A stretch of 64,000 nucleotides of DNA from NCBI RefSeq assembly GCF_019345465.1, contig NZ_JAHKRC010000005.1, forward strand, positions 62,001 to 126,000, given 5' to 3'. The position numbers were made by a program, and so were the translations under genes. Every line of letters begins with the position of its first letter. Position 1 is the stretch's first letter. Positions 8,658-18,628 of this stretch are shown piece after piece. The notes beneath the pieces were generated by a model. It saw only the letters and a list, made by a program, of their open reading frames with translations. It searched no databases and had not been told where the DNA came from. Origin of the DNA: Pseudomonas sp. NKUCC02_KPG (GTDB lineage: Bacteria > Pseudomonadota > Gammaproteobacteria > Pseudomonadales > Pseudomonadaceae).

Positions 8658-11288
8658 TTAACCGGTGTTACGCAAGCCTGCCGCGATCCCGGCCACAGTC
8701 ACCAGCAACGCTTGTTCCAGAGGGCTGTCCTGCGCCGCTTGCTGGCGTCGCGAACGTGCCAGAAGCTCGGCCTGCAATAGATGAAGAGGATCGAGGTAAG
8801 TGTTGCGCAAGCGGATGAATTCAAGGGTCTCTGGGCTGTGTGCCATCAACTGCGCCTGACCGGTCAAGCCCAGCACCACCGAGCACGCCTGCGACAATAA
8901 GTCGCGTAAGTGCGCACCCAATGGCAGCAGTTCCGGGCTCACCAAACGCTCGTCGTAGAGCCGGGCGATATCGGCATCGGCCTTGGCCAGGACCATTTCC
9001 AGCATGTCGATGCGGGTACGGAAGAACGGCCACTGCTCGCGCATTTGTGCCAACTGCTCGCCTTCGCCCCGTGCCAGTGCCTGGCTCAGTGCGGTTTCCC
9101 AACCCAGCCAGGCGGGCAGCATCAGGCGGGTCTGGGTCCAGCCGAAAATCCACGGGATGGCCCGCAGGCTTTCAATCCCGCCTGCCCGGCGTTTGGCCGG
9201 ACGACTTCCCAGCGGCAATCGCCCCAGTTCCTGCTCCGGCGTTGACTGGCGGAAGTACTCCACGAACTGTGGATTATCACGCACCACCCCACGGTAGGCC
9301 TTGACCCCGTCAGCTGCCAATTCGTCCATCAGTACCCGCCAGCCAGGTTCCGGCAGGGGCGGCGGGAGCAAGGTGGCTTCCAGTACGGCCGCCAGGTAGA
9401 GATTGAGATTCTGCTCGGCAATGTCCGGCAGGCCGAACTTGAAACGGATCATTTCGCCCTGTTCCGTGGTACGGAAGCGCCCCGCGACAGAGCCCGGCGG
9501 CTGCGACAGGATCGCCGCGTGAGCCGGGCCACCGCCGCGCCCCACGGTGCCGCCACGACCATGGAACAACAACAATTCAACGCCTTGCTCGCGGCAGATA
9601 TTGACCAGTGACTCCTGCGCCCGGTACTGCGCCCAGGCCGCCGCGGTGGTGCCTGCATCCTTGGCTGAGTCGGAGTAGCCGATCATCACTTCCTGCGGGC
9701 CCTTCAGGTGTGCGCGATAACCCGGCAACAGCAACAGCCGCTCGATCACCGGTCCCGCGTTGTCCAGGTCGGCCAGGGTTTCAAACAACGGAACCACACG
9801 CATCGGGCGCTCAAGCCCGGCCTCTTTGAGCAGCAATTGCACGGCCAGAACATCAGAGGCGGCACCGGCCATCGAGATCACATAGGACCCCAGGGAAGCC
9901 CCCGGTGCGGCTGCCACTTCGCGACAGGTCGCCAGTACTTCGGCGGTGTCGGCACCGGGTTTGAAGTAACTGGGCAACAACGGGCGGCGGTTGTTCAACT
10001 CGCGCATCAGGAAGATCAGGCGCGCATCTTCGTCCCAGTCTTCATAGCGGCCAAGGCCCAGGTAGTCGGTGATTTCGGTCATGGCCGAGGCGTGACGGGC
10101 CGCGTCCTGACGCACATCGAGGCGCACCAGAAACAGGCCAAACGTCACGGCTCGGCGAAGGAAATCGAGCAATGGGCCATCAGCGATCACGCCCATGCCG
10201 CAGGCATGCAGTGATTGATAGCAAAGCTGCAGCGGCTCCAGCAGCTCGCGATTGTCCTGCAACACATCGCTCGGTGCAGGCTGCGTGCTGTTCAGGGCGC
10301 TATGGGCCCAGCTGCGGGTCGCCCGCAGGCGCTCACGCAATTGCTTGAGCACGGCGCGGTACGGCTCGGCACTCTCCCCTGCGACTGCCAGCAGTTGCGG
10401 GGTGGCCTGTTGCATCGACAGGTCAGCGGCCAGTTTATCGATGTCGCGCAGGTACAAGTCAGCGGCCATCCAGCGCGCCAGCAGCAGCACTTCGCGGGTG
10501 ACGCTGGCGGTGACATTGGGGTTGCCATCGCGGTCGCCGCCCATCCAGGAAGCAAAGCGAATCGGTGCCGCCTCCAGGGGCAGGTGCAAACCGGTCGCCG
10601 CATGCAGCGCCTTGTCAGCCTTGCGCAGCATGTGCGGCACGGCGTGCCACAAGGAGTGTTCGATCACAGCAAACCCCCACTTGGCCTCATCGACAGGTGT
10701 GGGGCGGGTGCGACGGATTTCTTCGGTGTGCCAGGCTTCAGCGATCAGCCGCTGCAAGCGCTGTTCGATTTCGGATTTTTCCGCAAGGGTCAGGTCACGA
10801 TGGTCCTGGGCAGCCAGTTGCTCAGCGATTGCGTCGTACTTTTGAATCAGCGTGCGACGAGTCACCTCGGTGGGGTGTGCGGTGAGCACCAGTTCGATGT
10901 CAAGACGGCTGACCTGCCGCGCCAGCGACTCGGGGTCATGCCCTTCGGCCAGCAGCCGTTCGAGCAATTGAGGCAGGACCAGCGCCTCGAAAGGCTCGGC
11001 CTGACCTTCTTCACGGCGGTGGATCAGCTCGTACTGCTCGGCAATGTTCGCCAGGTTCAAAAACTGGTTGAACGCTCGCGCAACCGGCAGCACTTCATCG
11101 TCGCTCAAGGCATCCAGAATCGCACTCAGCTCTTCGCCGGTAGTGCCGCGCCGGTCGGCCTTGGCCCCCTGGCGAATGCGCTCGATCTTGGCGAGAAAAG
11201 CTTCGCCGTATTGGTCACGAATCGTATTACCCAACAGTTCACCCAGCAGGTGAACATCATCGCGCAAGCGTGCATCAATATCGGTCAT
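8658..11288 (-). CDS. ppc: Phosphoenolpyruvate carboxylase
   Basis: Carboxylates phosphoenolpyruvate to oxaloacetate, replenishing the TCA cycle. 876 aa, the full family length. Visible motifs include the catalytic-histidine signature [13 protein letters not shown] near residue 135, [10 protein letters not shown] and [14 protein letters not shown] in the C-terminal half, and the conserved C-terminus LRNTG. The start at 11288 (MTDIDARL) was preferred over an upstream in-frame start because family alignments begin there. A palindrome TGACC-AATC-GGTCA (11393-11406) lies upstream. Confidence 0.96.
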   Translation of the reverse strand: MTDIDARLRDDVHLLGELLGNTIRDQYGEAFLAKIERIRQGAKADRRGTTGEELSAILDALSDDEVLPVARAFNQFLNLANIAEQYELIHRREEGQAEPFEALVLPQLLERLLAEGHDPESLARQVSRLDIELVLTAHPTEVTRRTLIQKYDAIAEQLAAQDHRDLTLAEKSEIEQRLQRLIAEAWHTEEIRRTRPTPVDEAKWGFAVIEHSLWHAVPHMLRKADKALHAATGLHLPLEAAPIRFASWMGGDRDGNPNVTASVTREVLLLARWMAADLYLRDIDKLAADLSMQQATPQLLAVAGESAEPYRAVLKQLRERLRATRSWAHSALNSTQPAPSDVLQDNRELLEPLQLCYQSLHACGMGVIADGPLLDFLRRAVTFGLFLVRLDVRQDAARHASAMTEITDYLGLGRYEDWDEDARLIFLMRELNNRRPLLPSYFKPGADTAEVLATCREVAAAPGASLGSYVISMAGAASDVLAVQLLLKEAGLERPMRVVPLFETLADLDNAGPVIERLLLLPGYRAHLKGPQEVMIGYSDSAKDAGTTAAAWAQYRAQESLVNICREQGVELLLFHGRGGTVGRGGGPAHAAILSQPPGSVAGRFRTTEQGEMIRFKFGLPDIAEQNLNLYLAAVLEATLLPPPLPEPGWRVLMDELAADGVKAYRGVVRDNPQFVEYFRQSTPEQELGRLPLGSRPAKRRAGGIESLRAIPWIFGWTQTRLMLPAWLGWETALSQALARGEGEQLAQMREQWPFFRTRIDMLEMVLAKADADIARLYDERLVSPELLPLGAHLRDLLSQACSVVLGLTGQAQLMAHSPETLEFIRLRNTYLDPLHLLQAELLARSRRQQAAQDSPLEQALLVTVAGIAAGLRNTG

Positions 11289-11435
11289 CAGCAGTTTCTC
11301 CAGCAGTATCCGGGGGACAGCTCGTCCCCAAGAGTGCTTTGCAACGCCTGCTTTTGACAAGTCTTGCACGGGGCAAAACGTAAATAGGCGCCTGACCAAT
11401 CGGTCAAAAATCTTTTAGGCCATTTGCCATCTTTT

Positions 11436-11450
11436 TTTGAACTATTCAAA
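11436..11450. promoter_or_regulatory. Palindrome upstream of the tandem lipoprotein genes
   Basis: TTTGAA-CTA-TTCAAA, a 15-base perfect dyad about 110 bases before the first lipoprotein gene and about 150 bases before ppc. It may bind a regulator. The segment also resembles a GAACTT-type extracytoplasmic sigma -35 element, but the match is weak. Confidence 0.25.
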
Positions 11451-11558
11451 AATCGTTTCGGTCACAGCCATTAACCATCACCGCTGGAACTCGTGTTCCA
11501 ACACTCCGGGTGACGCCACCAGTCGTGATGGAATTAGCTGTTATTAAGGAGTTTCCCA

Positions 11559-11972
11559 ATGGAGTTGAAGACCATGATGACCCGCACTGTCAAAACCACC
11601 TCCCCTCGCCTGCGCGGGCTAAAACTGGCTGCGCTGGCAATCGGCACCAGCTTCGTTTTGGCCGGTTGTGCTGGCAATCCACCGTCAGAGCAGTACGCCG
11701 TGACCCAATCGGCCGTGAACAACGCCGTGAGCGCAGGCGCTACTGAATATGCACCGGTAGAAATGAAGTCGGCTCAGGACAAGCTCAAGCAGGCCGAGCT
11801 GGCCATGCATGACAAAAAATACGATGAAGCCCGTCGTCTCTCCGAGCAAGCGGAATGGGACGCTCGCGTAGCAGAGCGCAAAGCCCAGGCCGCCAAGGCA
11901 GAGAAGGCCGTTCAGGATGCTCAGAATGCCGTTCAGCAACTGCGTCAGGAAGGCATGCGCAGCGTTCAATAA
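11559..11972 (+). CDS. DUF4398-type outer-membrane lipoprotein
   Basis: 137 aa. A long basic N-terminus leads into a hydrophobic stretch ending in lipobox VLAGC (Cys about 36), so it should be a lipoprotein. The mature part is an Ala/Glu/Lys/Gln-rich helix with repeated AKAEKAVQDAQ heptads, typical of DUF4398. RBS AAGGAG at 11546-11551 sits 7 bases before the ATG. It is followed after 66 bases by an OmpA-domain lipoprotein with a similar helical start, so the two probably work together at the cell envelope. The equivalent P. aeruginosa gene lies beside lptF. Confidence 0.8.
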   Translation: MELKTMMTRTVKTTSPRLRGLKLAALAIGTSFVLAGCAGNPPSEQYAVTQSAVNNAVSAGATEYAPVEMKSAQDKLKQAELAMHDKKYDEARRLSEQAEWDARVAERKAQAAKAEKAVQDAQNAVQQLRQEGMRSVQ

Positions 11973-12038
11973 ACGCTGCCCCTTTTTGACTGCACCTGGC
12001 GACACAGCACTCCTAATCGATAGAAAGGACTAAATATC

Positions 12039-12818
12039 ATGCGCAATACAGTAATGATCCCCGCCCTGTTAGCTCTGAGCGTTGGCCTGGCGGCGTGCTC
12101 GCATCAGCCGAACGTCAACCTGGAAAACGCCAAGACCAACTTCTCGGCCCTGCAAACCAACCCTGAGTCGACCAAGGTTGCAGCGCTGGAAACCAAGGAC
12201 GCCAGCGAATGGCTGGACAAGGCCGAGAAGGCTTACCTGAACAAGGAAGACGAGTCCAAGGTTGATCAACTGGCTTACCTGACCAATCAGCGTGTTGAAG
12301 TGGCCAAGCAAACCATCGCGTTGCGCACCGCTGAAAACAACCTGAAGAACGCAGGCGCAGCCCGTAACCAGGCATTGCTTGATGCCCGTGATGCGCAGAT
12401 CAAGCAACTCAAGGGCATGAACGCCAAGCAAACCGAGCGCGGCACGCTGGTCACCTTTGGTGATGTGCTGTTCCAGTTCGGCAAGTCCGACCTGCAGCCC
12501 AACGGCATGCGCAATATCAATACCCTGGCCGAGTACCTGATCCAGAACCCGGACCGCAAGGTGATTGTCGAGGGTTACACCGACAGTGTCGGTTCGGCAG
12601 CTTTCAACCAGACGTTGTCTGAGCGCCGTGCTGAATCGGTGCGTAATGCACTGGTGCGCAAAGGCGTAGACCCGACCCGCATCGTGGCTCAGGGCTATGG
12701 CAAGGAATACCCTGTCGCGAGCAACAGCACCGATTCGGGCCGTGCCCAGAACCGTCGCGTTGAAGTGACCATCTCCAATGACAACCAGCCTGTAGCACCG
12801 CGCTCCTCGATGCAGTAA
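12039..12818 (+). CDS. OmpA-family lipoprotein with DUF4398 region (LptF-like)
   Basis: 259 aa. Lipoprotein signal with lipobox near LAAC (Cys 20), a helical DUF4398-like region (about 40-130), then a C-terminal OmpA peptidoglycan-binding domain (about 140-245). That domain has VTFGDVLFQFGKSDLQPNG and the EGYTDSVGS and LSERRAESVRNAL signatures. It probably ties the outer membrane to peptidoglycan. Length, domain order and location match P. aeruginosa PA3692 (LptF, an OmpA-like envelope protein). That name is unrelated to the LPS-transport LptF, so I leave the symbol blank. Confidence 0.85.
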   Translation: MRNTVMIPALLALSVGLAACSHQPNVNLENAKTNFSALQTNPESTKVAALETKDASEWLDKAEKAYLNKEDESKVDQLAYLTNQRVEVAKQTIALRTAENNLKNAGAARNQALLDARDAQIKQLKGMNAKQTERGTLVTFGDVLFQFGKSDLQPNGMRNINTLAEYLIQNPDRKVIVEGYTDSVGSAAFNQTLSERRAESVRNALVRKGVDPTRIVAQGYGKEYPVASNSTDSGRAQNRRVEVTISNDNQPVAPRSSMQ

Positions 12819-12826
12819 CCCCCTGT

Positions 12827-12865
12827 AAAAAAGCCCCGCCTGAGTGATCAAGCGGGGCTTTTTTT
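12827..12865 (+). terminator. Intrinsic terminator after the OmpA-type gene
   Basis: AAGCCCCGC (12831-12839) pairs with GCGGGGCTT (12852-12860), flanked by A and T runs. It can stop transcription from both sides; a convergent gene ends at 12896. Confidence 0.9.
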
Positions 12866-12895
12866 GGGCGCAGATAAATCCACAACTGTGGCGCT

Positions 12896-13222
12896 TTACT
12901 GCTGCAGCTTCGGTGTTTCCTGGTCCAGGCAACGCACCGCCTGTTTCTTGTTGTTGACCAGTACCCCGGTCAGGCCTTTTTGTTCGGTATCGAACAACAC
13001 GATGATGCCGTCAATGCACTTCGCCACCTGATTGGCCGGAGTGAGGGAGACTTTATAGTCTTCGCCCGGGATGGTCTTGAGCATGGTGTAGTCACTGAGC
13101 AGCAAGGCGTCTTCAGGCTTGGCGAAGTGCAGGTAGCCGTAGTACCACAGGGCCCCCACGGTGCCGATGATGCTGCAGACACCCGTAATGATCAGGGGGA
13201 TGGCGTTGCGTTCTTCACTCAT
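12896..13222 (-). CDS. Small single-pass membrane protein of unknown function
   Basis: 108 aa. One membrane segment near residues 8-30 (PLIITGVCSIIGTVGALWYYGY); the rest is a small domain with two cysteines (CIDG and VRCLD) that could face the periplasm. Not recognised. Its ATG overlaps the stop of the upstream lipoprotein hydrolase (ATGA), so the two are translationally coupled. Confidence 0.75.
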   Translation of the reverse strand: MSEERNAIPLIITGVCSIIGTVGALWYYGYLHFAKPEDALLLSDYTMLKTIPGEDYKVSLTPANQVAKCIDGIIVLFDTEQKGLTGVLVNNKKQAVRCLDQETPKLQQ

Positions 13223-14130
13223 TGTTGGCTCTCGGGTTCACGTTCGGTGTTCGGTGAGGCGGGGTAATTGGCGATTTCGCCCAGTCGCCGCACGCCATTG
13301 AAATGTTGGGGGTCATCCAGGTAGCGCAGCATCACCTGACGCCAGGTCGGGTCGGCAAATGTCTGTACGTGACCACCACGGGTCAGTTGCAGCACCTTGG
13401 GCGGGGGCGCAGCTTGATACAGGCGCAGGCCATTGGAAAGCGGCACGACCGGATCATCCAGGCTGTGGAAGATCAGCATCGGCACGCCGCCCATGTGCGG
13501 CATGGCATAGATGGCACTGTCGGCATCGGGCACCAGCCACGATAACGGCACCTGCAACGGCCAGGTCAGCCAGGACGTACTCAAGGCAAACTGCCCCACT
13601 TCGCGGTAACTTGCCGGAACGCCATCGAGCACCATGGCCGTGATTCGCGCCCGCTGCTGCGGGTGCTCGCTCAGGTAGTGAATCCCCATCGCGCCGCCCA
13701 GGCTTTGCCCCAGCACAATCAGCGGCAAGCCCTGGGTGTGCGGCTGGTGCTGCAACCACTCGAACGCCGCGTCGATGTCCTGATACACCCCAGGCAAGCC
13801 CGGCGAGCCCTGGGACAGGCCGTAGCCGCGATAATCAAGCATCAGCACCTGATAGCCCTGAGCTGGCAGCCACGCAGTAGCGCCAAGGTGATAGGCCAGG
13901 TTGCCGCCATTGCCGTGCAGGTGCAGCACGGTACCCTTGAGGGGTACACCTTTTTTGGCCGGCAACCACCAGCCACTCAGGCGCGTGCCATCGGCGGCCG
14001 TCAAGGTCACGTCACGATATTCCAGGCCTGCCGCCGTCGGGGTGATCGGCAGGCCGGGCTCGGGATAGAACAGCAATGAACTGCATCCGCTGAGGCTCAA
14101 CAGCAGGCAGAGTGCAGCCAGGGTTTTCAT
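13219..14130 (-). CDS. Alpha/beta-hydrolase lipoprotein
   Basis: 303 aa. Lipobox LSLSGC near residues 11-16 suggests a lipid-anchored envelope protein. Alpha/beta-hydrolase fold: HLHGNGGN (oxyanion loop, about residue 70), nucleophile elbow GQSLGG near 140, acid in the SLDDPVVP region, and a C-terminal His in TRGGHVQTF. Resembles the BEM46/YfhR type of serine hydrolases. Substrate unknown. Confidence 0.85.
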   Translation of the reverse strand: MKTLAALCLLLSLSGCSSLLFYPEPGLPITPTAAGLEYRDVTLTAADGTRLSGWWLPAKKGVPLKGTVLHLHGNGGNLAYHLGATAWLPAQGYQVLMLDYRGYGLSQGSPGLPGVYQDIDAAFEWLQHQPHTQGLPLIVLGQSLGGAMGIHYLSEHPQQRARITAMVLDGVPASYREVGQFALSTSWLTWPLQVPLSWLVPDADSAIYAMPHMGGVPMLIFHSLDDPVVPLSNGLRLYQAAPPPKVLQLTRGGHVQTFADPTWRQVMLRYLDDPQHFNGVRRLGEIANYPASPNTEREPESQQ

Positions 14131-14147
14131 CTTACTAGCTACCCTAT

Positions 14148-14240
14148 GTAGTCGCTGCCGAAGGCTGCGATGGGGTTTGTGGGGCCTTCAATAAAAACGG
14201 CTTGCTGCGCAACCCTTCGCAGCCTTCGGCAGCGACTACA
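14148..14240. repeat. Paired REP palindromes (REPIN-like)
   Basis: GTAGTCGCTGCCGAAGGCTGCGA on the left faces the inverted copy TTCGCAGCCTTCGGCAGCGACTAC on the right, 45 bases apart. A near-identical doublet is at 16867-16957. It lies between the hydrolase and DUF1704 genes. Confidence 0.8.
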
Positions 14241-14253
14241 GGTTTTGTGTTGC

Positions 14254-15531
14254 TTACAAAATGTTGGAGTAATCCGCTTCGATACGATCAAGGCTCAAAT
14301 GGTTGAGGAAGTTGGAGAAACACATCCAGGCCGAGAGCGCGTTCATGTCCCTGAACTGATCCGGCAAGTACTTGGGCGCCACCACCAATCCTTCATCCAC
14401 CAACTGGCGCAAGGTACGCATGTCTTCCAGCGTGGTTTTGCCACAGAACAATAGCGGCACTTGTTCCAGCTTGCCTTTACGCACGGCCAGCTGAATGTAG
14501 TTGTAAACCATGATAAAGCCCTTGAGATAGGACAAGTCTTTGGTGAATGGCAGGCCGTTTGGCACCGACCCACGGAAAACCCGACTCGCATTGCCATAGC
14601 TTTCTGGCATCTCAAAGCCTTGTTCACGGAAGAACTCGTACACCTGCATAAAGTCCGCGCCCTCCTCCACCATATGAATGGCACGGGTGCGGTTGGTCAG
14701 TTTGCGCAGGCGGCTGGGGTAGGAGGCAAAGGTGATGATCTCCATCAGAATCGCCAGCCCCTCCTGGGTCACGGTGGACGACGGCGGCCCCTTGGACAGG
14801 AAGGTGCAGATCGGCTGGTTCAGACCATTGAGCGTGGTGCCCACATGCACCAGCCCTTCGTGAACTTCCAGCGCACGCACGTCGCGCTCGTTGAACATCG
14901 CATCGGTGCGGATCTTGATGTAATCAGCCCCCGCCGCCGCATCCGCGACAATGCCGTCGGACTCGAACACGCGGATGGTCTCTTCGGCCTCGCCAAACAC
15001 CTTGTTCAGACGGCTTTGCAGCAGGTTCACGGCATCCTTGGCCGTCAGGGTCTTGGCTTCGTCCTTGAGCGCGCCACGCCCGTCGATGTTGTCCAGGTAG
15101 TCGGACATCATCAGGCCCAGGTCGGCCAGGGTCGGGTCGCCGGCATGGAACGCGTCGGAGGCCGCGCCATACAGTTCCTGGGAGATCAGGCCGAAATCTT
15201 CAGTGCCGCGCGCTTCAAGCATGCGCACCACCATCCGGTACTCTTTGCACATACGGCGCATGATCTGCCCGACCGGGTTGAACTGCCCCAGCTGGCGAGT
15301 GATATCACGCTCGATGTTCTGAAACTCGGACTTCACCGCCCCCGAATCAAAGGACAGCGGCCGGCCGAGGTAATAGTCGCGATTGACCGCGGGCATTTCC
15401 TTGCCCTTGGCCTTTAAAAAGCCTTGGCGGATGCTGTCGTCCCACTTCACCGCATCCAGCACGCGGATCGGTGTTTGTGCCAGCACGATGCGGTCAGACA
15501 ACGTGCGTATCGTGCGCTGGTAGTCGTCCAC
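14254..15531 (-). CDS. DUF1704 (QEGLA-motif) protein, putative metallopeptidase
   Basis: 425 aa, the bacterial family named flavohemoglobin-expression-modulating QEGLA-motif protein. It carries HEGLVH at residues 224-229 and QEGLA at 256-260. HExxxH plus a downstream EGLA glutamate is the zinc-site pattern of the eukaryotic DUF1704 tubulin tyrosine carboxypeptidases (MATCAP), so a peptidase role is plausible but unproven here. GTG start at 15531 with AAGGA 9 bases upstream. It sits 25 bases after a lipoprotein gene, probably in one operon with it and a TetR gene. Confidence 0.85.
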   Translation of the reverse strand: MDDYQRTIRTLSDRIVLAQTPIRVLDAVKWDDSIRQGFLKAKGKEMPAVNRDYYLGRPLSFDSGAVKSEFQNIERDITRQLGQFNPVGQIMRRMCKEYRMVVRMLEARGTEDFGLISQELYGAASDAFHAGDPTLADLGLMMSDYLDNIDGRGALKDEAKTLTAKDAVNLLQSRLNKVFGEAEETIRVFESDGIVADAAAGADYIKIRTDAMFNERDVRALEVHEGLVHVGTTLNGLNQPICTFLSKGPPSSTVTQEGLAILMEIITFASYPSRLRKLTNRTRAIHMVEEGADFMQVYEFFREQGFEMPESYGNASRVFRGSVPNGLPFTKDLSYLKGFIMVYNYIQLAVRKGKLEQVPLLFCGKTTLEDMRTLRQLVDEGLVVAPKYLPDQFRDMNALSAWMCFSNFLNHLSLDRIEADYSNIL

Positions 15532-15556
15532 CGGAAGCTTCCTTTAATTAAGAGCG

Positions 15557-16105
15557 TTACTTGGCCACACGTTTATAGCGGGCCGCTTCGACAAATACGT
15601 CGGAATTGGCCGGGTCGTCCAGGTAGGCAAAGACTTCAGCCGACGGGCTTTTGATCAAGGTGCCAGGGCCTTCGGCGGTTTCAACCGGGTCGCCGTTCAA
15701 TACGGACTGGCCGATGGCCTGCTTGACTTGCTCCAGGTCCAGATCGTAGATCACCAGTTCGCCGTTATCGGTCAACTCGAAACCGCTCAGCGTGTGATTG
15801 CCCCCCAGTTTGGCCGGTATCGCAGCCGAGGCATACCAGCGACTGCCGTGGCGGGCAACAATGAACACATAACGCTCACGGGCCTTGGGCTCGCCCTTGG
15901 GATAGACCACCGCCTGGTAACGCGTTTTGTCGATGGCACTGATTTCGAGATTGCGGGCTTGCCCCCAGGCGTCCTTGCTGACCCATTTGCCCAGCAGCTG
16001 TTTAGGTGCCGGCTGTGCCACAAGCGGCGCCTGACTAAAAGTCACCAGGCATCCGTTCAACATTAAAAACGACAATGCCATGAGCATCACGCGCCAAGCT
16101 TTCAT
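15557..16105 (-). CDS. Lipoprotein of unknown function
   Basis: 182 aa. Lipobox MLNGC near residues 15-19. The mature part begins with a GKWVSKDAWGQAR-type beta segment that recalls lipocalin-like or DUF-type extracellular sandwiches, but I do not recognise the family. It lies between a TetR regulator (12 bases upstream) and the DUF1704 gene (25 bases downstream), so these three probably share a transcript. Confidence 0.75.
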   Translation of the reverse strand: MKAWRVMLMALSFLMLNGCLVTFSQAPLVAQPAPKQLLGKWVSKDAWGQARNLEISAIDKTRYQAVVYPKGEPKARERYVFIVARHGSRWYASAAIPAKLGGNHTLSGFELTDNGELVIYDLDLEQVKQAIGQSVLNGDPVETAEGPGTLIKSPSAEVFAYLDDPANSDVFVEAARYKRVAK

Positions 16106-16117
16106 GCCTGCATCCTT

Positions 16118-16834
16118 CTATAGAGCCGCCAGCACCAAGTGCATATAACGCGCAAGAATAGCCAGCCGGTCGTCATCCGCCTCAGGCTGCGCGCCATCAA
16201 GTAGGGCCTGATATTCCATCCGACCGATAATCGCCGTCAAGACTTTGGCATCCTGGCGAGGTTGCCTGGAGCCTAGCACTTCGAAGATCTGACAGGCGCC
16301 CTGTAGGAAAATCTGCTGATGGGCACGTACCAGCACCGCCAGCCGGGGGTTGATCAACGCCGCCTGGTGAAAGGCCTGCTCGGCCATCAACTGGTCGCGA
16401 CGGGTCAGCATCTGGTGATGAAGGTAATGCGCGGTCATCTGTGCGATCTCGTCGGCCAGCATGGCGCGCGACTGCTGTCTGCCATCGCCCTTGGCCACCA
16501 GTTCACGCAGCTTGCCTTCAGTGCTTTGCCATAGCTTGGCCATATAGGCCGCGCTGCGTTCCACATACTGGGCGAAGGTGTCATTGAGCAAATCGTCAAT
16601 GTCCTTGAAGTAGTAAGTGGTTGCCGACAGAGGCACCCCGGCTTCAGCCGCCACGGCCCGATGGCGTACACCACGTACGCCGTCGCGCACGACAATGCGC
16701 ATGGCGGCATCGAGGATCAATTGGCGACGCTGTTCGCTGCCATGGCGGCTGGCCTTGCGGCCCTGATACTCAACACTGTGCGCGAGCGCCACCGCGACAT
16801 TTGCTGCGCCCTGGGAAGACTTGACGAGATTCAC
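16118..16834 (-). CDS. TetR-family transcriptional regulator
   Basis: 238 aa. After a 30-residue N-terminal extension comes a TetR helix-turn-helix (about 35-80) with RRQLILDAAMRIVVRDG and VPLSATTYYFKDIDDL. The C-terminal ligand domain is long and helical. GTG start at 16834 with AAAAGGA 8 bases upstream. It probably controls the lipoprotein-DUF1704 pair just downstream. The equivalent P. aeruginosa gene also lies beside lysS. Confidence 0.85.
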   Translation of the reverse strand: MNLVKSSQGAANVAVALAHSVEYQGRKASRHGSEQRRQLILDAAMRIVVRDGVRGVRHRAVAAEAGVPLSATTYYFKDIDDLLNDTFAQYVERSAAYMAKLWQSTEGKLRELVAKGDGRQQSRAMLADEIAQMTAHYLHHQMLTRRDQLMAEQAFHQAALINPRLAVLVRAHQQIFLQGACQIFEVLGSRQPRQDAKVLTAIIGRMEYQALLDGAQPEADDDRLAILARYMHLVLAAL

Positions 16835-16866
16835 GGGAAAATCCTTTTAATGCTGATGGGAACCTT

Positions 16867-16957
16867 GTAGTCGCTGCCGAAGGCTGCGAGGGGACCGTAG
16901 TGTTTTCGAGAAAACGGTTTGCTACGCAACCCTTCGCAGCCTGCGGCAGCGACTACA
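16867..16957. repeat. Paired REP palindromes (REPIN-like)
   Basis: Same family and layout as 14148-14240: GTAGTCGCTGCCGAAGGCTGCG, then 50 bases, then the inverted copy ending GCGACTAC. One arm differs at a base (CCTGCGGC for CCTTCGGC). Confidence 0.8.
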
Positions 16958-16973
16958 GGAAACGCCAGACAAT

Positions 16974-17001
16974 AAAAAGCCGCCTTTGACGGCGGCTTTT
17001 T
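16974..17001 (-). terminator. Intrinsic terminator after lysS
   Basis: AAAAAGCCGCC pairs with GGCGGCTTTTT around a 6-base loop, just past the lysS stop codon. Confidence 0.9.
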
Positions 17002-17012
17002 ATTCTGCATCG

Positions 17013-18515
17013 TTACGCTTGTGGGCGCATATGCGGGAACAGGATCACGTCACGAATCGACGGCGAGTTGGTCAACAACATCACCAGACGGTCGATACCG
17101 ATACCTTCACCGGCAGTCGGCGGCATGCCGTATTCCAGGGCACGTACGAAGTCTGCGTCGTAGTGCATGGCTTCGTCGTCGCCTGCATCCTTGTCAGCAA
17201 CCTGCGCCATGAAGCGCTCGGCCTGATCTTCGGCGTCGTTGAGCTCGGAGTAGGCGTTGGCGATTTCACGGCCACCGATAAACAGCTCGAAGCGGTCAGT
17301 GACGTTCGGGTTCTCGTCATTGCGACGGGCCAGCGGCGACACTTCGAACGGGTACTGGGTGATGAAGTGCGGCTGCTCCAGCTTGTGCTCGACCAGTTCT
17401 TCGAAAATCATCACTTGCAGCTTGCCCAGGCCTTCGAAGCCCAGCACCTTGGCGCCGGCTTTTTTGGCAATGGCACGAGCCTTGTCGATGTCGTTCAGGT
17501 CGTCAGCGGTCAGCTCAGGGTTGTACTTGAGGATCGAGTCGAATACCGACAGACGCACAAACGGTTCGCCAAAGTGGAATACCTTGTCGCCGTACTGCAC
17601 GTCGGTCGTGCCCAGAACCAGCTGAGCCAGCTCACGGAACAGTTCTTCGGTCAGGTCCATGTTGTCTTCGTAGTCGGCGTAAGCCTGGTAGAACTCCAAC
17701 ATGGTGAATTCAGGGTTGTGACGAGTCGAAACACCTTCGTTACGGAAGTTGCGGTTGATCTCGAACACTTTCTCAAAACCACCCACTACCAGACGCTTGA
17801 GGAACAGTTCCGGCGCGATGCGCAGGTACATGTCCATGTCCAGAGCGTTGTGGTGAGTTTCGAACGGCTTGGCTGCCGCGCCGCCCGGGATGGTTTGCAG
17901 CATCGGCGTTTCCACTTCAAGGAAATCACGCGCCATCAGGAAGCTGCGGATGTGGGCGATCACTTGCGAACGCACACGGAACGTGTGGCGCACGTCTTCG
18001 TTGACGATCAGGTCAACGTAACGCTGGCGATAGCGCTGCTCGGTGTCGGTCAGGCCGTGGTGCTTGTCCGGCAGCGGGCGCAGGGATTTGGTCAGCAGGC
18101 GCACGTTGGTCATTTCAACGTACAGATCGCCTTTGCCGGAGCGGGCCAGGGTGCCTTCGGCGGCGATGATGTCGCCCAGGTCCCAGGTTTTCACTTCGGC
18201 CAGGGTTTCTTCCGGCAGGGTCTTGCGGTTGACGTAGACCTGGATGCGACCGGTCATGTCCTGGATCACCATGAACGAGCCACGGTTAAGCATGATGCGA
18301 CCAGCAACCTTGACCGGGATGGCGGCTTCAGCCAGCTCTTCCTTGGTGGCTTCGGCGTACTTCTTCTGCAGGTCGGCGCAGTAGTTGTCACGGCGGAAGT
18401 CATTCGGGAAGGCATTGCCCTTGGTGCGCTCGGCTGCAAGTTTTTCCTTGCGCAGGGCGATCAGGGCGTTTTCTTCCTGTTGCAGGTCTTGCGGGTCGAG
18501 TTGTTGGTCGCTCAT
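17013..18515 (-). CDS. lysS: Lysyl-tRNA synthetase, class II
   Basis: Charges tRNA-Lys in the cytoplasm. 500 aa, standard length. An N-terminal OB-fold tRNA anticodon-binding domain (about 60-145) is followed by the class II catalytic core: [15 protein letters not shown] (motif 2, near 265) and [11 protein letters not shown] (motif 3, near 480). Downstream of prfB as in other pseudomonads, with 113 bases between them; probably co-transcribed. Confidence 0.97.
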   Translation of the reverse strand: MSDQQLDPQDLQQEENALIALRKEKLAAERTKGNAFPNDFRRDNYCADLQKKYAEATKEELAEAAIPVKVAGRIMLNRGSFMVIQDMTGRIQVYVNRKTLPEETLAEVKTWDLGDIIAAEGTLARSGKGDLYVEMTNVRLLTKSLRPLPDKHHGLTDTEQRYRQRYVDLIVNEDVRHTFRVRSQVIAHIRSFLMARDFLEVETPMLQTIPGGAAAKPFETHHNALDMDMYLRIAPELFLKRLVVGGFEKVFEINRNFRNEGVSTRHNPEFTMLEFYQAYADYEDNMDLTEELFRELAQLVLGTTDVQYGDKVFHFGEPFVRLSVFDSILKYNPELTADDLNDIDKARAIAKKAGAKVLGFEGLGKLQVMIFEELVEHKLEQPHFITQYPFEVSPLARRNDENPNVTDRFELFIGGREIANAYSELNDAEDQAERFMAQVADKDAGDDEAMHYDADFVRALEYGMPPTAGEGIGIDRLVMLLTNSPSIRDVILFPHMRPQA

Positions 18516-18628
18516 GTCTTTAAAAATTCCATCACAGGTTCGTTGCCCCCGCCTGGCGGCAGGGGGAAGCGGGCTTTAGCGCGCCTTGTGGGCATCGCAC
18601 TGGCTTCGCACACGTTTTGTTGCGCGAC

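Noticed and set aside
10215..11357. Plus-strand open frame of 380 codons opposite ppc
   Set aside because: No recognisable domain or ribosome-binding site, and the minus strand encodes phosphoenolpyruvate carboxylase with all motifs.
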